Part shown: positions 48,906-57,665 of the stretch, in pieces
Numbering within the stretch: the stretch's first letter is position 1
Layout of the letters: each line of letters starts with the position of its first letter
NCBI GenBank assembly: GCA_900469625.1
Contig: UBXV01000007.1
Coordinates: 538,935 to 602,934 of the forward strand
Source of the DNA: Hyphomicrobiales bacterium
GTDB lineage: Bacteria; Pseudomonadota; Alphaproteobacteria; Rhizobiales; Rhizobiaceae
DNA length: 64,000 nt
Reading direction: 5' to 3'
Translations under genes and position numbers: made by a program
Notes under the pieces: generated by a model
What the model saw: only the letters and a program-made list of their open reading frames with translations
Told to the model about the DNA's origin: nothing
Databases searched by the model: none

Positions 48906-50126
48906 ATGACACTGTCGGGCAAGCGCATTCTCCTGATCATCTCCGGCGGCATCGCGGCTTATAAGAGCCTTGACCTGATCCGGCGCCTGCGCGAACGCGG
49001 CGCCAGCGTCCGCCCGGTCATGACCGCTGGCGCGCAGCAGTTCGTCACCCCGCTTGCCGTCGGCGCGCTTGCCGCCTCCCACGTCTATCTCGACCTGTTT
49101 TCGCGTGAGGATGAACAGGATGTCGGCCATATCCGGCTGGCGCGCGAATGCGATCTGATCGTCGTCGCACCCGCGACCGCCGATCTGATGGCCAAGATGG
49201 CGAACGGCCATGCCGACGATCTCGCCTCGACGATCCTGCTTGCGACCGACCGTCCGGTGCTCGTCGCGCCGGCGATGAACCCGAAGATGTGGGCCAATGC
49301 CGCGACAAGGCGCAACCGCGCGACTCTTGCTGCCGACGGCATCCGTTTCATCGGCCCGGAAGCCGGCGAGATGGCGGAAAGCGGCGAGGCCGGCGAAGGA
49401 CGGATGAGCGAGCCGCTGACAATCGTGGCTGCGGTCGAGACCCTGCTTTCGGATGGCGTGAAGCCGCTTGCCGGCCGCACGGCAATCGTTACATCAGGGC
49501 CGACGCATGAGCCGATCGACCCGGTGCGCTATATCGCCAACCGCTCCTCCGGCAAGCAGGGCCACGCGATTGCCGCCGCCCTTGCGAGACTCGGTGCCGA
49601 CGTGACGCTGGTCTCCGGCCCGGTGACCATCCCCGACCCATCTGGTGTCAAGGTGATCCATGTCGAGCGCGCCGAGGAGATGCGTGATGCAGTGCTATCA
49701 GCCCTTCCCGCCGATATCGCGGTGATGGTGGCGGCCGTTGCCGACTGGCGGGTGGCGAGTGCCGCCGGAAACAAGATCAAGAAGAAACCCGGCGAGGCGC
49801 CGCCGCCGCTGCAGCTTGCCGAAAACCCGGATATCCTCAAGACCGTCGGCCACCACGCCGACAGGCCGAAGCTCGTGGTCGGCTTTGCCGCCGAGACGGA
49901 GAATGTTGCCGACAATGGCCGCTCCAAGCTCGAGCGCAAGGGCGCCGACTTTATCCTCGCCAACGACGTCTCGCCGGCAACCGGCATCATGGGCGGCGAC
50001 CGCAACCGGGTGAAGCTCATCTCGGCCACCGGCAACGACGACTGGCCCGACATGGACAAGGACGCCGTCGCCGACAAGCTGGCGGCGCTGATCGCGGCCG
50101 AACTGGAGCGGAAAGAGCGGGGCTGA
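48906..50126 (+). CDS. coaBC: Bifunctional phosphopantothenoylcysteine synthetase/decarboxylase CoaBC
   Basis: Two steps of coenzyme A synthesis. The 406-residue product has an N-terminal flavoprotein decarboxylase domain (about 1-185) with GGIAAYK, active-site His75 (DVGHIRLAR) and the substrate motif PAMNPKMW. The C-terminal synthetase domain has TSGPTHEPIDPVRYIANRSSGKQG and AAVADWRV. The position of E. coli CoaC Cys158 appears to be Ser in the ESGEAGEGRM loop, which also varies in other species. The ATG at 48906 starts the conserved domain; an open frame extends to 48831. Confidence 0.96.
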   Translation: MTLSGKRILLIISGGIAAYKSLDLIRRLRERGASVRPVMTAGAQQFVTPLAVGALAASHVYLDLFSREDEQDVGHIRLARECDLIVVAPATADLMAKMANGHADDLASTILLATDRPVLVAPAMNPKMWANAATRRNRATLAADGIRFIGPEAGEMAESGEAGEGRMSEPLTIVAAVETLLSDGVKPLAGRTAIVTSGPTHEPIDPVRYIANRSSGKQGHAIAAALARLGADVTLVSGPVTIPDPSGVKVIHVERAEEMRDAVLSALPADIAVMVAAVADWRVASAAGNKIKKKPGEAPPPLQLAENPDILKTVGHHADRPKLVVGFAAETENVADNGRSKLERKGADFILANDVSPATGIMGGDRNRVKLISATGNDDWPDMDKDAVADKLAALIAAELERKERG

Positions 50127-50172
50127 TCGCGCCGTCGCTTGGGTAGATGGCGTCCCTCGCCCTTCTAGCAAA

Positions 50173-50348
50173 AAGAGCCCTCTCCTCGGGTTTAACCCGA
50201 GGACTACCCCTCTCTCCGCAGGCAGAGCGAGGGGACGTGCCCTGCGCGAGCAAAGCGTTCGCAGTCGATTGATGGACCCGGCGAGAGTGAGGCATGTCCC
50301 TTCTCCCCGCCTGCGGGGAGAAGGTGGCGGCAGCCGGATAAGGGGCCG
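50173..50348. repeat. RIME-type intergenic mosaic element
   Basis: A mosaic of palindromes filling the gap after coaBC: CCTCGGG/CCCGAGG (50184-50202), an imperfect CCCCTCTCTC/GAGCGAGGGG hairpin (50207-50234), and CCTTCTCCCCGC/GCGGGGAGAAGG (50299-50324) followed by GTGGCGGCAGCCGGATAAGGGG. The last module recurs inverted between iolE and iolB. This matches the rhizobial RIME family in composition and position. Confidence 0.8.
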
Positions 50349-50379
50349 TCACCGCTCGGCGGGGGGATTCAGAAACGCC

Positions 50380-51186
50380 TCAGGCCGAACGATAAGCCCG
50401 CACCGGCGCGCCCTGCGTCGAGAACAGACGCACATCGACGCCGTTTTCGCCGACGATCACGGCTGTGCCATCGGGGATCTCGACCCAGGCGCCGTCGTCG
50501 TCATTGAGCGGTTCGGACACAAGACAATAGCCGCCGCTCGGGCCCATCGGCGCTGCATAGAGCGTCGGCGCCTTCCAGTCGGAGGCGTAGCGCACGGCAT
50601 AGAGGTCGTGGCCATCGGAAAAGGCGGCGGTAAACCGCACCAGCACCTGGCGCTCGAGATGCGAAGCCAGCTGTTCGACGAAGGCCAGCGCTTCGGCGAT
50701 CGCGCCGAGCGGATCGCTGTCGAGCCCGAACTGCATGGCGAGCAGGAACAACAGCTCGGAATCCGTCGTGCCGGTGCGGGCCGAATAGAGGTCGTTGTCG
50801 AGCATGCTTTCCATCGGCCGGCGCAGATGCTCGAAGTCGCCGATCTGGCCATTGTGCATGAACGACCAGCGGCCGAAGACGAAGGGGTGACAGTTGTCGC
50901 GACGCGTGCCGCCGCCGGTCGACGCGCGCACGTGGGCGAGGAACAGCGGCGAGCGGATCTGGCGGGCGATGCTTTTCAGGTTGCAGTCGGACCAGGCGGG
51001 AAGGATGTCGCGGTAGCGCCCGGGCTCGGGGTGGTCGCCATACCAGGCGATGCCGAAACCGTCACCATTGGTCGCCGTCTTGGCCCGCGTGGCGCAATGG
51101 GACTGCTCGATCAGCGAGTGCGCCGGAGAGGTCACCAGTTCCTCGAGATAAAGCGGCTCCCCGCGATAGGCTGCCCAGCGGCACAT
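50380..51186 (-). CDS. Class II glutamine amidotransferase (YafJ/EgtC-like)
   Basis: A 268-residue Ntn-type amidotransferase domain protein. The nucleophile Cys2 follows the initiator Met (MCRWAAYRGEPLYLEEL), which fixes the start at 51186. NGDGFGIAWYG, HVRASTGG and the glutamine-pocket FMHNGQIGDFEHLRR are conserved. There is no synthetase domain, so it resembles YafJ or the EgtC gamma-glutamyl hydrolase. No ergothioneine genes lie nearby, so the substrate is open. It diverges from the inositol locus. Confidence 0.9.
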   Translation of the reverse strand: MCRWAAYRGEPLYLEELVTSPAHSLIEQSHCATRAKTATNGDGFGIAWYGDHPEPGRYRDILPAWSDCNLKSIARQIRSPLFLAHVRASTGGGTRRDNCHPFVFGRWSFMHNGQIGDFEHLRRPMESMLDNDLYSARTGTTDSELLFLLAMQFGLDSDPLGAIAEALAFVEQLASHLERQVLVRFTAAFSDGHDLYAVRYASDWKAPTLYAAPMGPSGGYCLVSEPLNDDDGAWVEIPDGTAVIVGENGVDVRLFSTQGAPVRAYRSA

Positions 51187-51328
51187 GCTGACATCACTCC
51201 GGTTTCGCCCGCCCATACGGATGCGATTCGTTAACCATGGCGGATGTTCCGACGAAACATGGTAAAAATGCGTTAACAAATTCATCCCGGGTCCAATGGC
51301 AGAGTATCTTTGACGATCCAGCCACGCT

Positions 51329-51342
51329 GTTTCGATCGAAAC
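51329..51342. promoter_or_regulatory. Perfect 14-bp palindrome upstream of iolY
   Basis: GTTTCGATCGAAAC is a complete dyad. A related imperfect dyad, GTTCCGACGAAAC, lies about 85 bp upstream near 51245-51258. Both are in the amidotransferase-iolY gap and look like operator sites for an unidentified regulator. Confidence 0.45.
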
Positions 51343-51381
51343 ACGCCCCAACCGCCCTCTCCCACAACGCAATCTCATTTT

Positions 51382-51395
51382 CGAACAAATATTCC
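51382..51395. promoter_or_regulatory. Candidate IolR operator before iolY
   Basis: CGAA-N6-TTCC, ending 3 bp before a TTGACA. The reported S. meliloti IolR motif is GGAA-N6-TTCC. The same arrangement recurs before iolC. Confidence 0.6.
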
Positions 51396-51398
51396 ATA

Positions 51399-51427
51399 TT
51401 GACAAATCCTGCACATTTCATTTCATT
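51399..51427 (+). promoter_or_regulatory. Promoter of iolY
   Basis: TTGACA (51399-51404), 17 nt, TTCATT (51422-51427). The -35 is consensus and the -10 weak. It overlaps the downstream edge of the GAA-N6-TTC operator, a good position for repression. Confidence 0.5.
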
Positions 51428-51466
51428 TCCAGCCACGATACAGGCCGCAGGCCCCGGAGGAATGGC

Positions 51467-52597
51467 ATGAGCAGCAAGAAGAAACTGGGCGTCGGCCTCA
51501 TTGGCACGGGCTTCATGGGCAAGGCGCATGCGCTTGGCTTCACCGTTGCGGCGCGGGTGTTCGACCTGCCGTTCGAGCTCGATCTGGTGTCGGTTGCCGA
51601 CGTGACCGTCGAAAGCGCCGAGAAGGCCCGCGGCCAGCTCGGCTTCCGCAAGGCGACGGCCGACTGGCGCGAACTCTTGACGGATCCCGACATCGATATC
51701 ATCGACATCACCACGCCGAACCTTTTGCACAAGGAAATGGCGCTGGCGGCGATTGCCCATGGCAAGCATGTCTATTGCGAAAAGCCGCTGGCGCCGACGG
51801 TTGCGGATTGCGCCGAAATGGTCGCTGCCGCCGAGAAAGCCGGCGTCGTCACCCAGGTCGGCTTCAACTACCTGAAGAACCCGCTGATCTTCCTTGCCAA
51901 GGACATCATCGAAAGCGGCGAGATCGGCGAGATCCGCTCCATGCGCGGCGTGCATGCCGAGGATTTCATGGCGGACGCCTCCGTGCCGTGGGGCTGGCGG
52001 CTCAACCCGGCCAGCGGCGGCGGCGCGCTTGCCGATATCGGCAGCCACATCATCGCCTCGATGCGCCACCTGGTCGGACCGATCAAATCGGTATTGGCCG
52101 AAACCATCATCCAGATCCCCGAGCGCCCCGTCTCTGCCGGTTCCACCGAAATGCGCGCCGTCGAGGTCGACGACATTACTCGTGCCTTCGTGCGCTTCGA
52201 AAATGGTGCCACCGGCAGCTTCGAGGCGAACTGGATCGCCACCGGCCGCAAGATGCAGCACGATTTCGAGATCTACGGCTCCAAGGGCAGCATCGTCTTC
52301 ACCCAGGAACGTTTGAACGAGATCCGCCTCTACAAGACCGGTGACGACGTTCGCACCCGCGGTTTCCGCACCATCTGGGCCGGCCCTGAGCACCCGCCCT
52401 ATGGCGCCTTCTGCGTCGCTCCCGGGCATCAGATCGGCTTCAACGACCTGAAGGCGATCGAGGTCAACGAATTCCTGGACGCGATCGCCAAGGGAAAATC
52501 GCCCTCGACCGACTTCCGCGAAGGATACGAAGTCCAGAAGGTGCTGTCTGCGACCTACCAGTCGGCAAAAACCAATGAATGGGTGCAGATCGGCTGA
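51467..52597 (+). CDS. iolY: Gfo/Idh/MocA-family inositol dehydrogenase (IolY-type)
   Basis: NAD(P)-dependent dehydrogenase, probably oxidising scyllo- or another inositol isomer to the inosose. The 376-residue product has the Rossmann motif GLIGTGFMGKAHA, the catalytic EKP motif (HVYCEKPLAPT), and the C-terminal Gfo/Idh domain with GGGALADIGSHIIASMRHLVG (active-site Asp and His). GGAGG six bases before the ATG fixes the start. It stands before iolR and iolCDEB, and in S. meliloti the gene in this position is called iolY. The specific isomer cannot be read from sequence. Confidence 0.88.
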   Translation: MSSKKKLGVGLIGTGFMGKAHALGFTVAARVFDLPFELDLVSVADVTVESAEKARGQLGFRKATADWRELLTDPDIDIIDITTPNLLHKEMALAAIAHGKHVYCEKPLAPTVADCAEMVAAAEKAGVVTQVGFNYLKNPLIFLAKDIIESGEIGEIRSMRGVHAEDFMADASVPWGWRLNPASGGGALADIGSHIIASMRHLVGPIKSVLAETIIQIPERPVSAGSTEMRAVEVDDITRAFVRFENGATGSFEANWIATGRKMQHDFEIYGSKGSIVFTQERLNEIRLYKTGDDVRTRGFRTIWAGPEHPPYGAFCVAPGHQIGFNDLKAIEVNEFLDAIAKGKSPSTDFREGYEVQKVLSATYQSAKTNEWVQIG

Positions 52598-52627
52598 GAA
52601 AGTCGAAACGGAAAAGACGACAAAAAT

Positions 52628-52641
52628 GGAACGCCTGTTCT
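52628..52641. promoter_or_regulatory. Candidate IolR operator before iolR
   Basis: GGAA-N6-TTCT, 70 bp before the iolR ATG in the iolY-iolR gap. It is closest of the three sites to the published half-site and would allow autoregulation. No clear -35 element follows it. Confidence 0.45.
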
Positions 52642-52711
52642 ATGCCATGGATCGCCAATCGATTAGGGTGAGGTCACAACGCAACACCGCGCAGACGGGA
52701 GACGGACAAGA

Positions 52712-53575
52712 ATGGCAACGCCTGACACGACGACGGAGGTCCCGCAGGATTTCGAAGCGCTGAAGGCGGTCATTCTGGAGCGAAAGGCGCAGTTGCCAAA
52801 ACGGCTGAAGCAGGTGGCCGCCTATTCGCTCGACAATCCCGACGAGATTGCCTTCGGCACGGCCGCCAGCATCGCCACTTCGGCCGACGTCCAGCCGTCG
52901 ACGCTGGTGCGCTTCGCCCAGCATTTCGGCTTCGAGGGTTTTTCCAGCCTGCAGTTGATCTTCCGCGCCCGCCTGCGCGAACGCACGCCCGGCTACGAAG
53001 ACCGACTGAAAGCGCTCAGTGAAAACGAGCACAGCAAGCTCGAGAGCGGCTCGATCTTCAACGGTTTCGTCGCTGCCGCCCACCGCTCGCTCGACAACAT
53101 CGCCACATCAGTCGATCCGGAAGCCTTCGAGCGCGCGGTCGATATCCTCGCCAAGGCCGAGACGGTCTACCTGATCGCCAAGCGCCGCTCCTACCCGATC
53201 TCCAGCTACATGGCCTATGCCTTCGGCAAGCTGAAGGTGAAGTATCAACTGGTCGGCACCGCCGCCGGCATCGACGACGACATGCTGGCAATGGCCGGCA
53301 AGAACGACGCGGCCTTTGCGGTCAGCTTTTCCCCCTACGCCTCCGAAAGCGCCACTCAGGCGCGGTTGCTCGCCGAGCGCAAGGTGCCGGTGGTGTCGTT
53401 GACCGACTCTGCCTTCTCGCCGCTCGCCGAATCCTCGAAGGTCTGGTTCGAACTGGTCGAGGCGGATCATGCCGGCTTCCGCTCGCTTTCCGCCAGCATG
53501 GCCTTTGCCATGGCGCTGACGGTGGCCATTGCCGAAAAGCGCCATCGCCTCCAGGAAGAGGCCCGGGCGGAATAG
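52712..53575 (+). CDS. iolR: MurR/RpiR-family regulator of inositol catabolism
   Basis: A 287-residue RpiR-type regulator. The N-terminal helix-turn-helix (about 15-85: LPKRLKQVAAYSLDNPDEIAFGTAASIATSADVQPSTLVRFAQHFGF) is followed by a SIS sugar-isomerase-like domain (about 125-265), expected to bind a phosphorylated inositol intermediate. Related IolR proteins repress iol genes until the ligand accumulates. Its place between iolY and iolC, and three GAA-N6-TTC palindromes in the flanking gaps, support that role. Confidence 0.92.
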   Translation: MATPDTTTEVPQDFEALKAVILERKAQLPKRLKQVAAYSLDNPDEIAFGTAASIATSADVQPSTLVRFAQHFGFEGFSSLQLIFRARLRERTPGYEDRLKALSENEHSKLESGSIFNGFVAAAHRSLDNIATSVDPEAFERAVDILAKAETVYLIAKRRSYPISSYMAYAFGKLKVKYQLVGTAAGIDDDMLAMAGKNDAAFAVSFSPYASESATQARLLAERKVPVVSLTDSAFSPLAESSKVWFELVEADHAGFRSLSASMAFAMALTVAIAEKRHRLQEEARAE

Positions 53576-53582
53576 AACGGAT

Positions 53583-53596
53583 AGAATGAAAATTCT
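53583..53596. promoter_or_regulatory. Candidate IolR operator before iolC
   Basis: AGAA-N6-TTCT within the dyad TAGAAT-N4-ATTCTA, ending 3 bp before TTGACG. Spacing to the -35 is identical to the iolY site. Confidence 0.6.
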
Positions 53597-53599
53597 ATA

Positions 53600-53628
53600 T
53601 TGACGAAACGCCGGAATTTATGTTTCAT
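53600..53628 (+). promoter_or_regulatory. Promoter of iolC
   Basis: TTGACG (53600-53605), 17 nt, TTTCAT (53623-53628). The ATATTGAC block is shared with the iolY promoter. The GTG start of iolC lies about 60 bp further on. Confidence 0.5.
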
Positions 53629-53690
53629 ACCTGCATCACCCACAGAACGAGAATGGTCGGGGCCGCAAAGGCGTCCGCGGGGAGGAAGCA

Positions 53691-55628
53691 GTGAGCCAGA
53701 ACGTTTCGTCACAGGGAGCAAAGCCGCTCGACCTCATCACCATAGGCCGGGCATCGGTCGACCTTTATGGCCAGCAGATCGGCACCCGGCTGGAGGACGT
53801 TTCGAGCTTTGCCAAATCGGTCGGCGGCTGCCCCTGCAACATCTCGGTCGGCACCGCACGCCTCGGCCTGAAGTCGGCGCTTCTCACCCGCGTCGGCGAT
53901 GAGCAAATGGGCCGCTTCATCCGCGAGCAGCTGACCCGCGAAGGCGTCGAAACCCGCGGCATCGTCACCGATCCGGAGCGCCTGACGGCGCTTGCCATCC
54001 TCGCTGTCGAGAACGACAAGTCCTTCCCGCTGCTGTTCTACCGCGACAATTGCGCCGATAACGCGCTGTGCGAAGACGACGTTTCCGAGGACTTCATCCG
54101 CTCGGCAAGGGCGATCCTTGTTTCCGGCACGCACTTCTCCAAGCCCAACACCGATGCGGCGCAGCGCAAGGCGATGCGCCTTGCCAAGGAGAACGGCGCC
54201 AAGATCGTCTTCGACATCGACTACCGCCCGAACCTCTGGGGCCTTGCCGGCCACGACGCCGGCGAGAACCGCTACATCGCCTCCGACCGTGTCTCGGCCC
54301 ACCTCAAGACCGTGCTTGCCGATTGCGACCTGATCGTCGGCACCGAGGAAGAGGTGCTGATCGCATCGGGTGAAAGCGACCTCTTGCAGGCGCTGAAGAC
54401 GATCCGCTCCCTTTCCACGGCGACGATCGTCCTGAAGCGCGGGCCCATGGGCTGCATCGTCTATGACGGCCCGATTTCCGACGATCTCGAGGACGGCATC
54501 ATCGGCAAGGGCTTTCCGATCGAGGTCTACAACGTGCTCGGCGCCGGCGACGCCTTCATGTCCGGCTTCCTGCGCGGCTGGCTAAGACAAGAACCGCATG
54601 CGACCTCGGCCACCTGGGCCAATGCCTGCGGCGCCTTTGCCGTCTCCCGCCTGCTCTGCGCGCCGGAGATCCCGACCTGGACCGAACTGCAGTTCTTCCT
54701 GGAGAAGGGCAGCAAGGAACGGGCGCTGCGCAAGGACGAGGCGATCAACCACGTGCATTGGGCAACCACCCGCCGGCGCGAGATCCCGCTGTTGATGGCG
54801 CTGGCCATCGACCATCGCAGCCAGCTTGAAGATGCGGCCGCCGGCAATCCCGAACTGCTCGCCCGCATCCCCGCCTTCAAGGTGCTGGCGGTCAAGGCTG
54901 CAGCGCAGGTGGCTGCCGGCCGCTCCGGCTTCGGCATGCTGATCGACGACAAATACGGCCGCGACGCGCTTTATGCCGCCGGCGCCCACCGCGACTTCTG
55001 GATCGGCAAGCCGATCGAGCTTCCGGGCTCGCGGCCGCTGCAGTTCGAATTCAGCCAGGATCTCGGCAGCCGCCTGATCGACTGGCCGGTCGATCACTGC
55101 ATCAAGGTGCTATCCTTCTACCATCCTGATGATCCGGCCGAGATGAAGGCGACGCAGGTTGCCAAACTCCGCTCGGCCTTCGAGGCGGCGCGCAAGGTCG
55201 GCCGCGAAATCCTGATCGAGATCATCGCAGGCAAGCACGGCACGCTCGACGACCAGACCATTCCGCGCGCGCTCAGCGAACTCTACGATGCCGGCCTCAA
55301 GCCCGACTGGTGGAAGCTCGAGCCGCAGGCCAGCCGGAACGCCTGGGCGGCGATCGATGCGGTCATCGAAAAGCGCGACCCGCTCTGCCGCGGCGTGGTG
55401 CTGCTCGGCCTCGAAGCGCCCTACGAGGCGCTGAAAGACGGCTTTGCGGCAGCCCGGACGTCGAAGACGGTCAAGGGTTTTGCGGTCGGTCGCACCATCT
55501 TTGCCGATGCCAGCAAGGCCTGGCTCGGCGGCGCCATGACCGACGAACAGGCGATCGCCGACATGGCCGGAAAATTCAAGGCGCTGGTCGATCTCTGGCT
55601 GCAGCTGGGTGAAACGAAGGCGGCATAG
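53691..55628 (+). CDS. iolC: Bifunctional 5-dehydro-2-deoxygluconokinase / DUF2090 aldolase-like protein
   Basis: A 645-residue fusion for the late steps of inositol breakdown. Residues about 10-325 are a PfkB sugar kinase with GGCPCNISVGTARLGL and the catalytic GAGDAF motif; this is the IolC kinase of 2-deoxy-5-keto-gluconate. Residues about 345-640 are a DUF2090 TIM-barrel domain (LLMALAIDHRSQLED, GFGMLIDDKYGRDAL, GFAVGRTIF), proposed to be the aldolase acting on the phosphorylated product, replacing a separate IolJ. The start is a GTG at 53691 with GGGGAGGAAGCA upstream. It follows iolR by 115 bp with its own promoter. Confidence 0.93.
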   Translation: MSQNVSSQGAKPLDLITIGRASVDLYGQQIGTRLEDVSSFAKSVGGCPCNISVGTARLGLKSALLTRVGDEQMGRFIREQLTREGVETRGIVTDPERLTALAILAVENDKSFPLLFYRDNCADNALCEDDVSEDFIRSARAILVSGTHFSKPNTDAAQRKAMRLAKENGAKIVFDIDYRPNLWGLAGHDAGENRYIASDRVSAHLKTVLADCDLIVGTEEEVLIASGESDLLQALKTIRSLSTATIVLKRGPMGCIVYDGPISDDLEDGIIGKGFPIEVYNVLGAGDAFMSGFLRGWLRQEPHATSATWANACGAFAVSRLLCAPEIPTWTELQFFLEKGSKERALRKDEAINHVHWATTRRREIPLLMALAIDHRSQLEDAAAGNPELLARIPAFKVLAVKAAAQVAAGRSGFGMLIDDKYGRDALYAAGAHRDFWIGKPIELPGSRPLQFEFSQDLGSRLIDWPVDHCIKVLSFYHPDDPAEMKATQVAKLRSAFEAARKVGREILIEIIAGKHGTLDDQTIPRALSELYDAGLKPDWWKLEPQASRNAWAAIDAVIEKRDPLCRGVVLLGLEAPYEALKDGFAAARTSKTVKGFAVGRTIFADASKAWLGGAMTDEQAIADMAGKFKALVDLWLQLGETKAA

Positions 55629-55718
55629 GATCGGGGCTGGTTTTCACACCGGCCCCCGTCCAGCAAACGATGCGAGTGGGCGAAACGGGATGATTTCGCC
55701 ACGAGGAGGAAACAGAAT

Positions 55719-57572
55719 ATGAGCCAGAAGACCGTGCGCCTGACCATGGCACAGGCCGTGGCGCGGTTCCTGACCCGCCAGATGACCGTCATCGACGGCA
55801 ACAAGGTGCCGATCTTCGGCGGTGTCTTCGCCATCTTCGGCCACGGCAACGTCGCCGGCGTCGGCGAGGCGCTGCACGGCATCAAGGACACGCTGCCGAC
55901 CTACCGCGCCCAGAACGAGCAGGGCATGGCCAATGCCGCGATCGCCTTTGCCAAGGCAAGCTTCCGCCGTCGCTTCATGGCCTGCACAACCTCGATCGGT
56001 CCCGGCGCGCTCAACATGGTGACCTCGGCAGCCCTTGCCCACGTCAACCGCCTGCCGGTCCTGTTCCTGCCCGGCGACGTCTTTGCCAATCGTCGGCCCG
56101 ATCCGGTGCTGCAGCAGGTGGAAGGTTTTGCCGACGGCACGATCTCGGCCAATGATTGCTTCCGTCCGGTTTCGCGCTATTTCGACCGCATCACCCGGCC
56201 GGAGCAGATCATCCCGGCGCTGCGCCGTGCCATGCAGGTGCTGACGGATCCGGCCGATTGCGGCCCGGTGACGCTCTCGCTCTGCCAGGACGTGCAGGCT
56301 GAAGCCTATGATTATCCGGAAGCCTTCTTCGACGAAAAAGTCTGGTCGTCGCGCCGCATCGAGCCCGATGCCGACGAGCTGGCAGCGGCGATCGCAGCGC
56401 TGAAGGCGGCGAAAAGCCCTGTCATCATCGCCGGCGGTGGCGTGCTCTATTCGGAAGCCAGCAAGGCGCTTGCGGCCTTTGCGGAAAAGCACGGCGTTCC
56501 CGTCGTCGAGACCCAGGCCGGCAAGTCCTCGCTGCCGCACAGCCATCCACTCAACATGGGCTCGGTCGGCGTCACCGGCACGTCAGCCTCCAACCAGCTG
56601 GCGGAGGCGGCCGACGTAGTGCTCGCCGTCGGCTCGCGGCTGCAGGACTTTACCACCGGCTCCTGGGCGCTGTTCAAGAACGAGGGTCTGAAGATCGTCG
56701 GCCTCAATGTTCAGCCGTTCGATGCCGCCAAGCATGAGGGGCTGCCGCTGGTGGCAGACGCGCGCGTCGGTCTCGAGCGCATTTCCGCCGGGCTCGGCAA
56801 CCACAAGGTCGACGCCGCCTGGACCGACAAGGCGAAAGCCGGAAAGACCGAGTGGCTGAAGGCCGCCGACAAGGCGACGGCGACCACCAATGCGGCGCTG
56901 CCGTCGGATGCACAGGTGATCGGCGCCGTCCAGCGCGCCCGCGGTAGAGCGGACACCGTGCTTGTCTGCGCGGCGGGCGGCCTGCCCGGCGAGCTGCACA
57001 AGCTCTGGCAGGCGGAAACGCCTGGGGGTTACCACATGGAATACGGCTTCTCGACCATGGGTTATGAGGTCGCCGGCGGTCTCGGCACCAAGCTCGCCCG
57101 ACCCGACAGTGACGTCATCGTCATGGTCGGCGACGGCAGCTACATGATGCTGAACTCCGAGATCGCCTCGTCGATCATGCTCGGCGCAAAGATCACCATC
57201 GTGTTGCTCGACAATGCCGGCTACGGCTGCATCAACCGGCTGCAGATGGCGACCGGCGGCGCCAACTTCAACAACCTGCTCGCCGATACGCACCATGTCG
57301 AACTGCCGCAGATCGATTTCGCCGCCCATGCCGGCGCGATGGGTGCGCTGACGCGCAAGGTCGGCTCGATCCCGGAGCTGGAATCGGCTCTGAAGGAAAC
57401 GGCCGGCGAAGCCCGCACCACCGTCATCGTCATCGACACCGACCCGCTTGTTACCACCGACGCAGGCGGCCACTGGTGGGATGTGGCGGTTCCCGAGGTG
57501 TCCGGGCGCGCCGAGGTCAACGCGGCCCGCAAGGGTTACGAGAAGGCGCTCGCTTCACAACGCTTCGGCTGA
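55719..57572 (+). CDS. iolD: 3D-(3,5/4)-trihydroxycyclohexane-1,2-dione acylhydrolase IolD
   Basis: Thiamine-diphosphate-dependent ring-opening hydrolase of inositol catabolism. The 617-residue product has the pyrimidine-binding domain with VFAIFGHGNVAGVGEAL, a central domain (SPVIIAGGGVLYSEA) and the diphosphate-binding domain with the metal motif GDGSYMMLN to NAGYGCIN. The length is normal for IolD and longer than acetolactate synthase. The ribosome site is CGAGGAGGAAACAG. It lies 90 bp after iolC and is followed by an intrinsic terminator before iolE. Confidence 0.96.
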   Translation: MSQKTVRLTMAQAVARFLTRQMTVIDGNKVPIFGGVFAIFGHGNVAGVGEALHGIKDTLPTYRAQNEQGMANAAIAFAKASFRRRFMACTTSIGPGALNMVTSAALAHVNRLPVLFLPGDVFANRRPDPVLQQVEGFADGTISANDCFRPVSRYFDRITRPEQIIPALRRAMQVLTDPADCGPVTLSLCQDVQAEAYDYPEAFFDEKVWSSRRIEPDADELAAAIAALKAAKSPVIIAGGGVLYSEASKALAAFAEKHGVPVVETQAGKSSLPHSHPLNMGSVGVTGTSASNQLAEAADVVLAVGSRLQDFTTGSWALFKNEGLKIVGLNVQPFDAAKHEGLPLVADARVGLERISAGLGNHKVDAAWTDKAKAGKTEWLKAADKATATTNAALPSDAQVIGAVQRARGRADTVLVCAAGGLPGELHKLWQAETPGGYHMEYGFSTMGYEVAGGLGTKLARPDSDVIVMVGDGSYMMLNSEIASSIMLGAKITIVLLDNAGYGCINRLQMATGGANFNNLLADTHHVELPQIDFAAHAGAMGALTRKVGSIPELESALKETAGEARTTVIVIDTDPLVTTDAGGHWWDVAVPEVSGRAEVNAARKGYEKALASQRFG

Positions 57573-57586
57573 GAACAAACAATCAG

Positions 57587-57615
57587 GCGCCTGCGACCCC
57601 ATCGCAGGCGCTTTT
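57587..57615 (+). terminator. Intrinsic terminator inside the iol operon (iolD/iolE)
   Basis: A 10-bp stem GCGCCTGCGA/TCGCAGGCGC with a CCCCA loop, then TTTTCC, 14 nt after the iolD stop codon. It should reduce transcription into iolE, or demand a separate promoter for iolE-iolB. Confidence 0.75.
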
Positions 57616-57665
57616 CCACGTCCATTGTCCGCATGGTTGCGGATGGCATCAGAAAGTGAAGAAAC

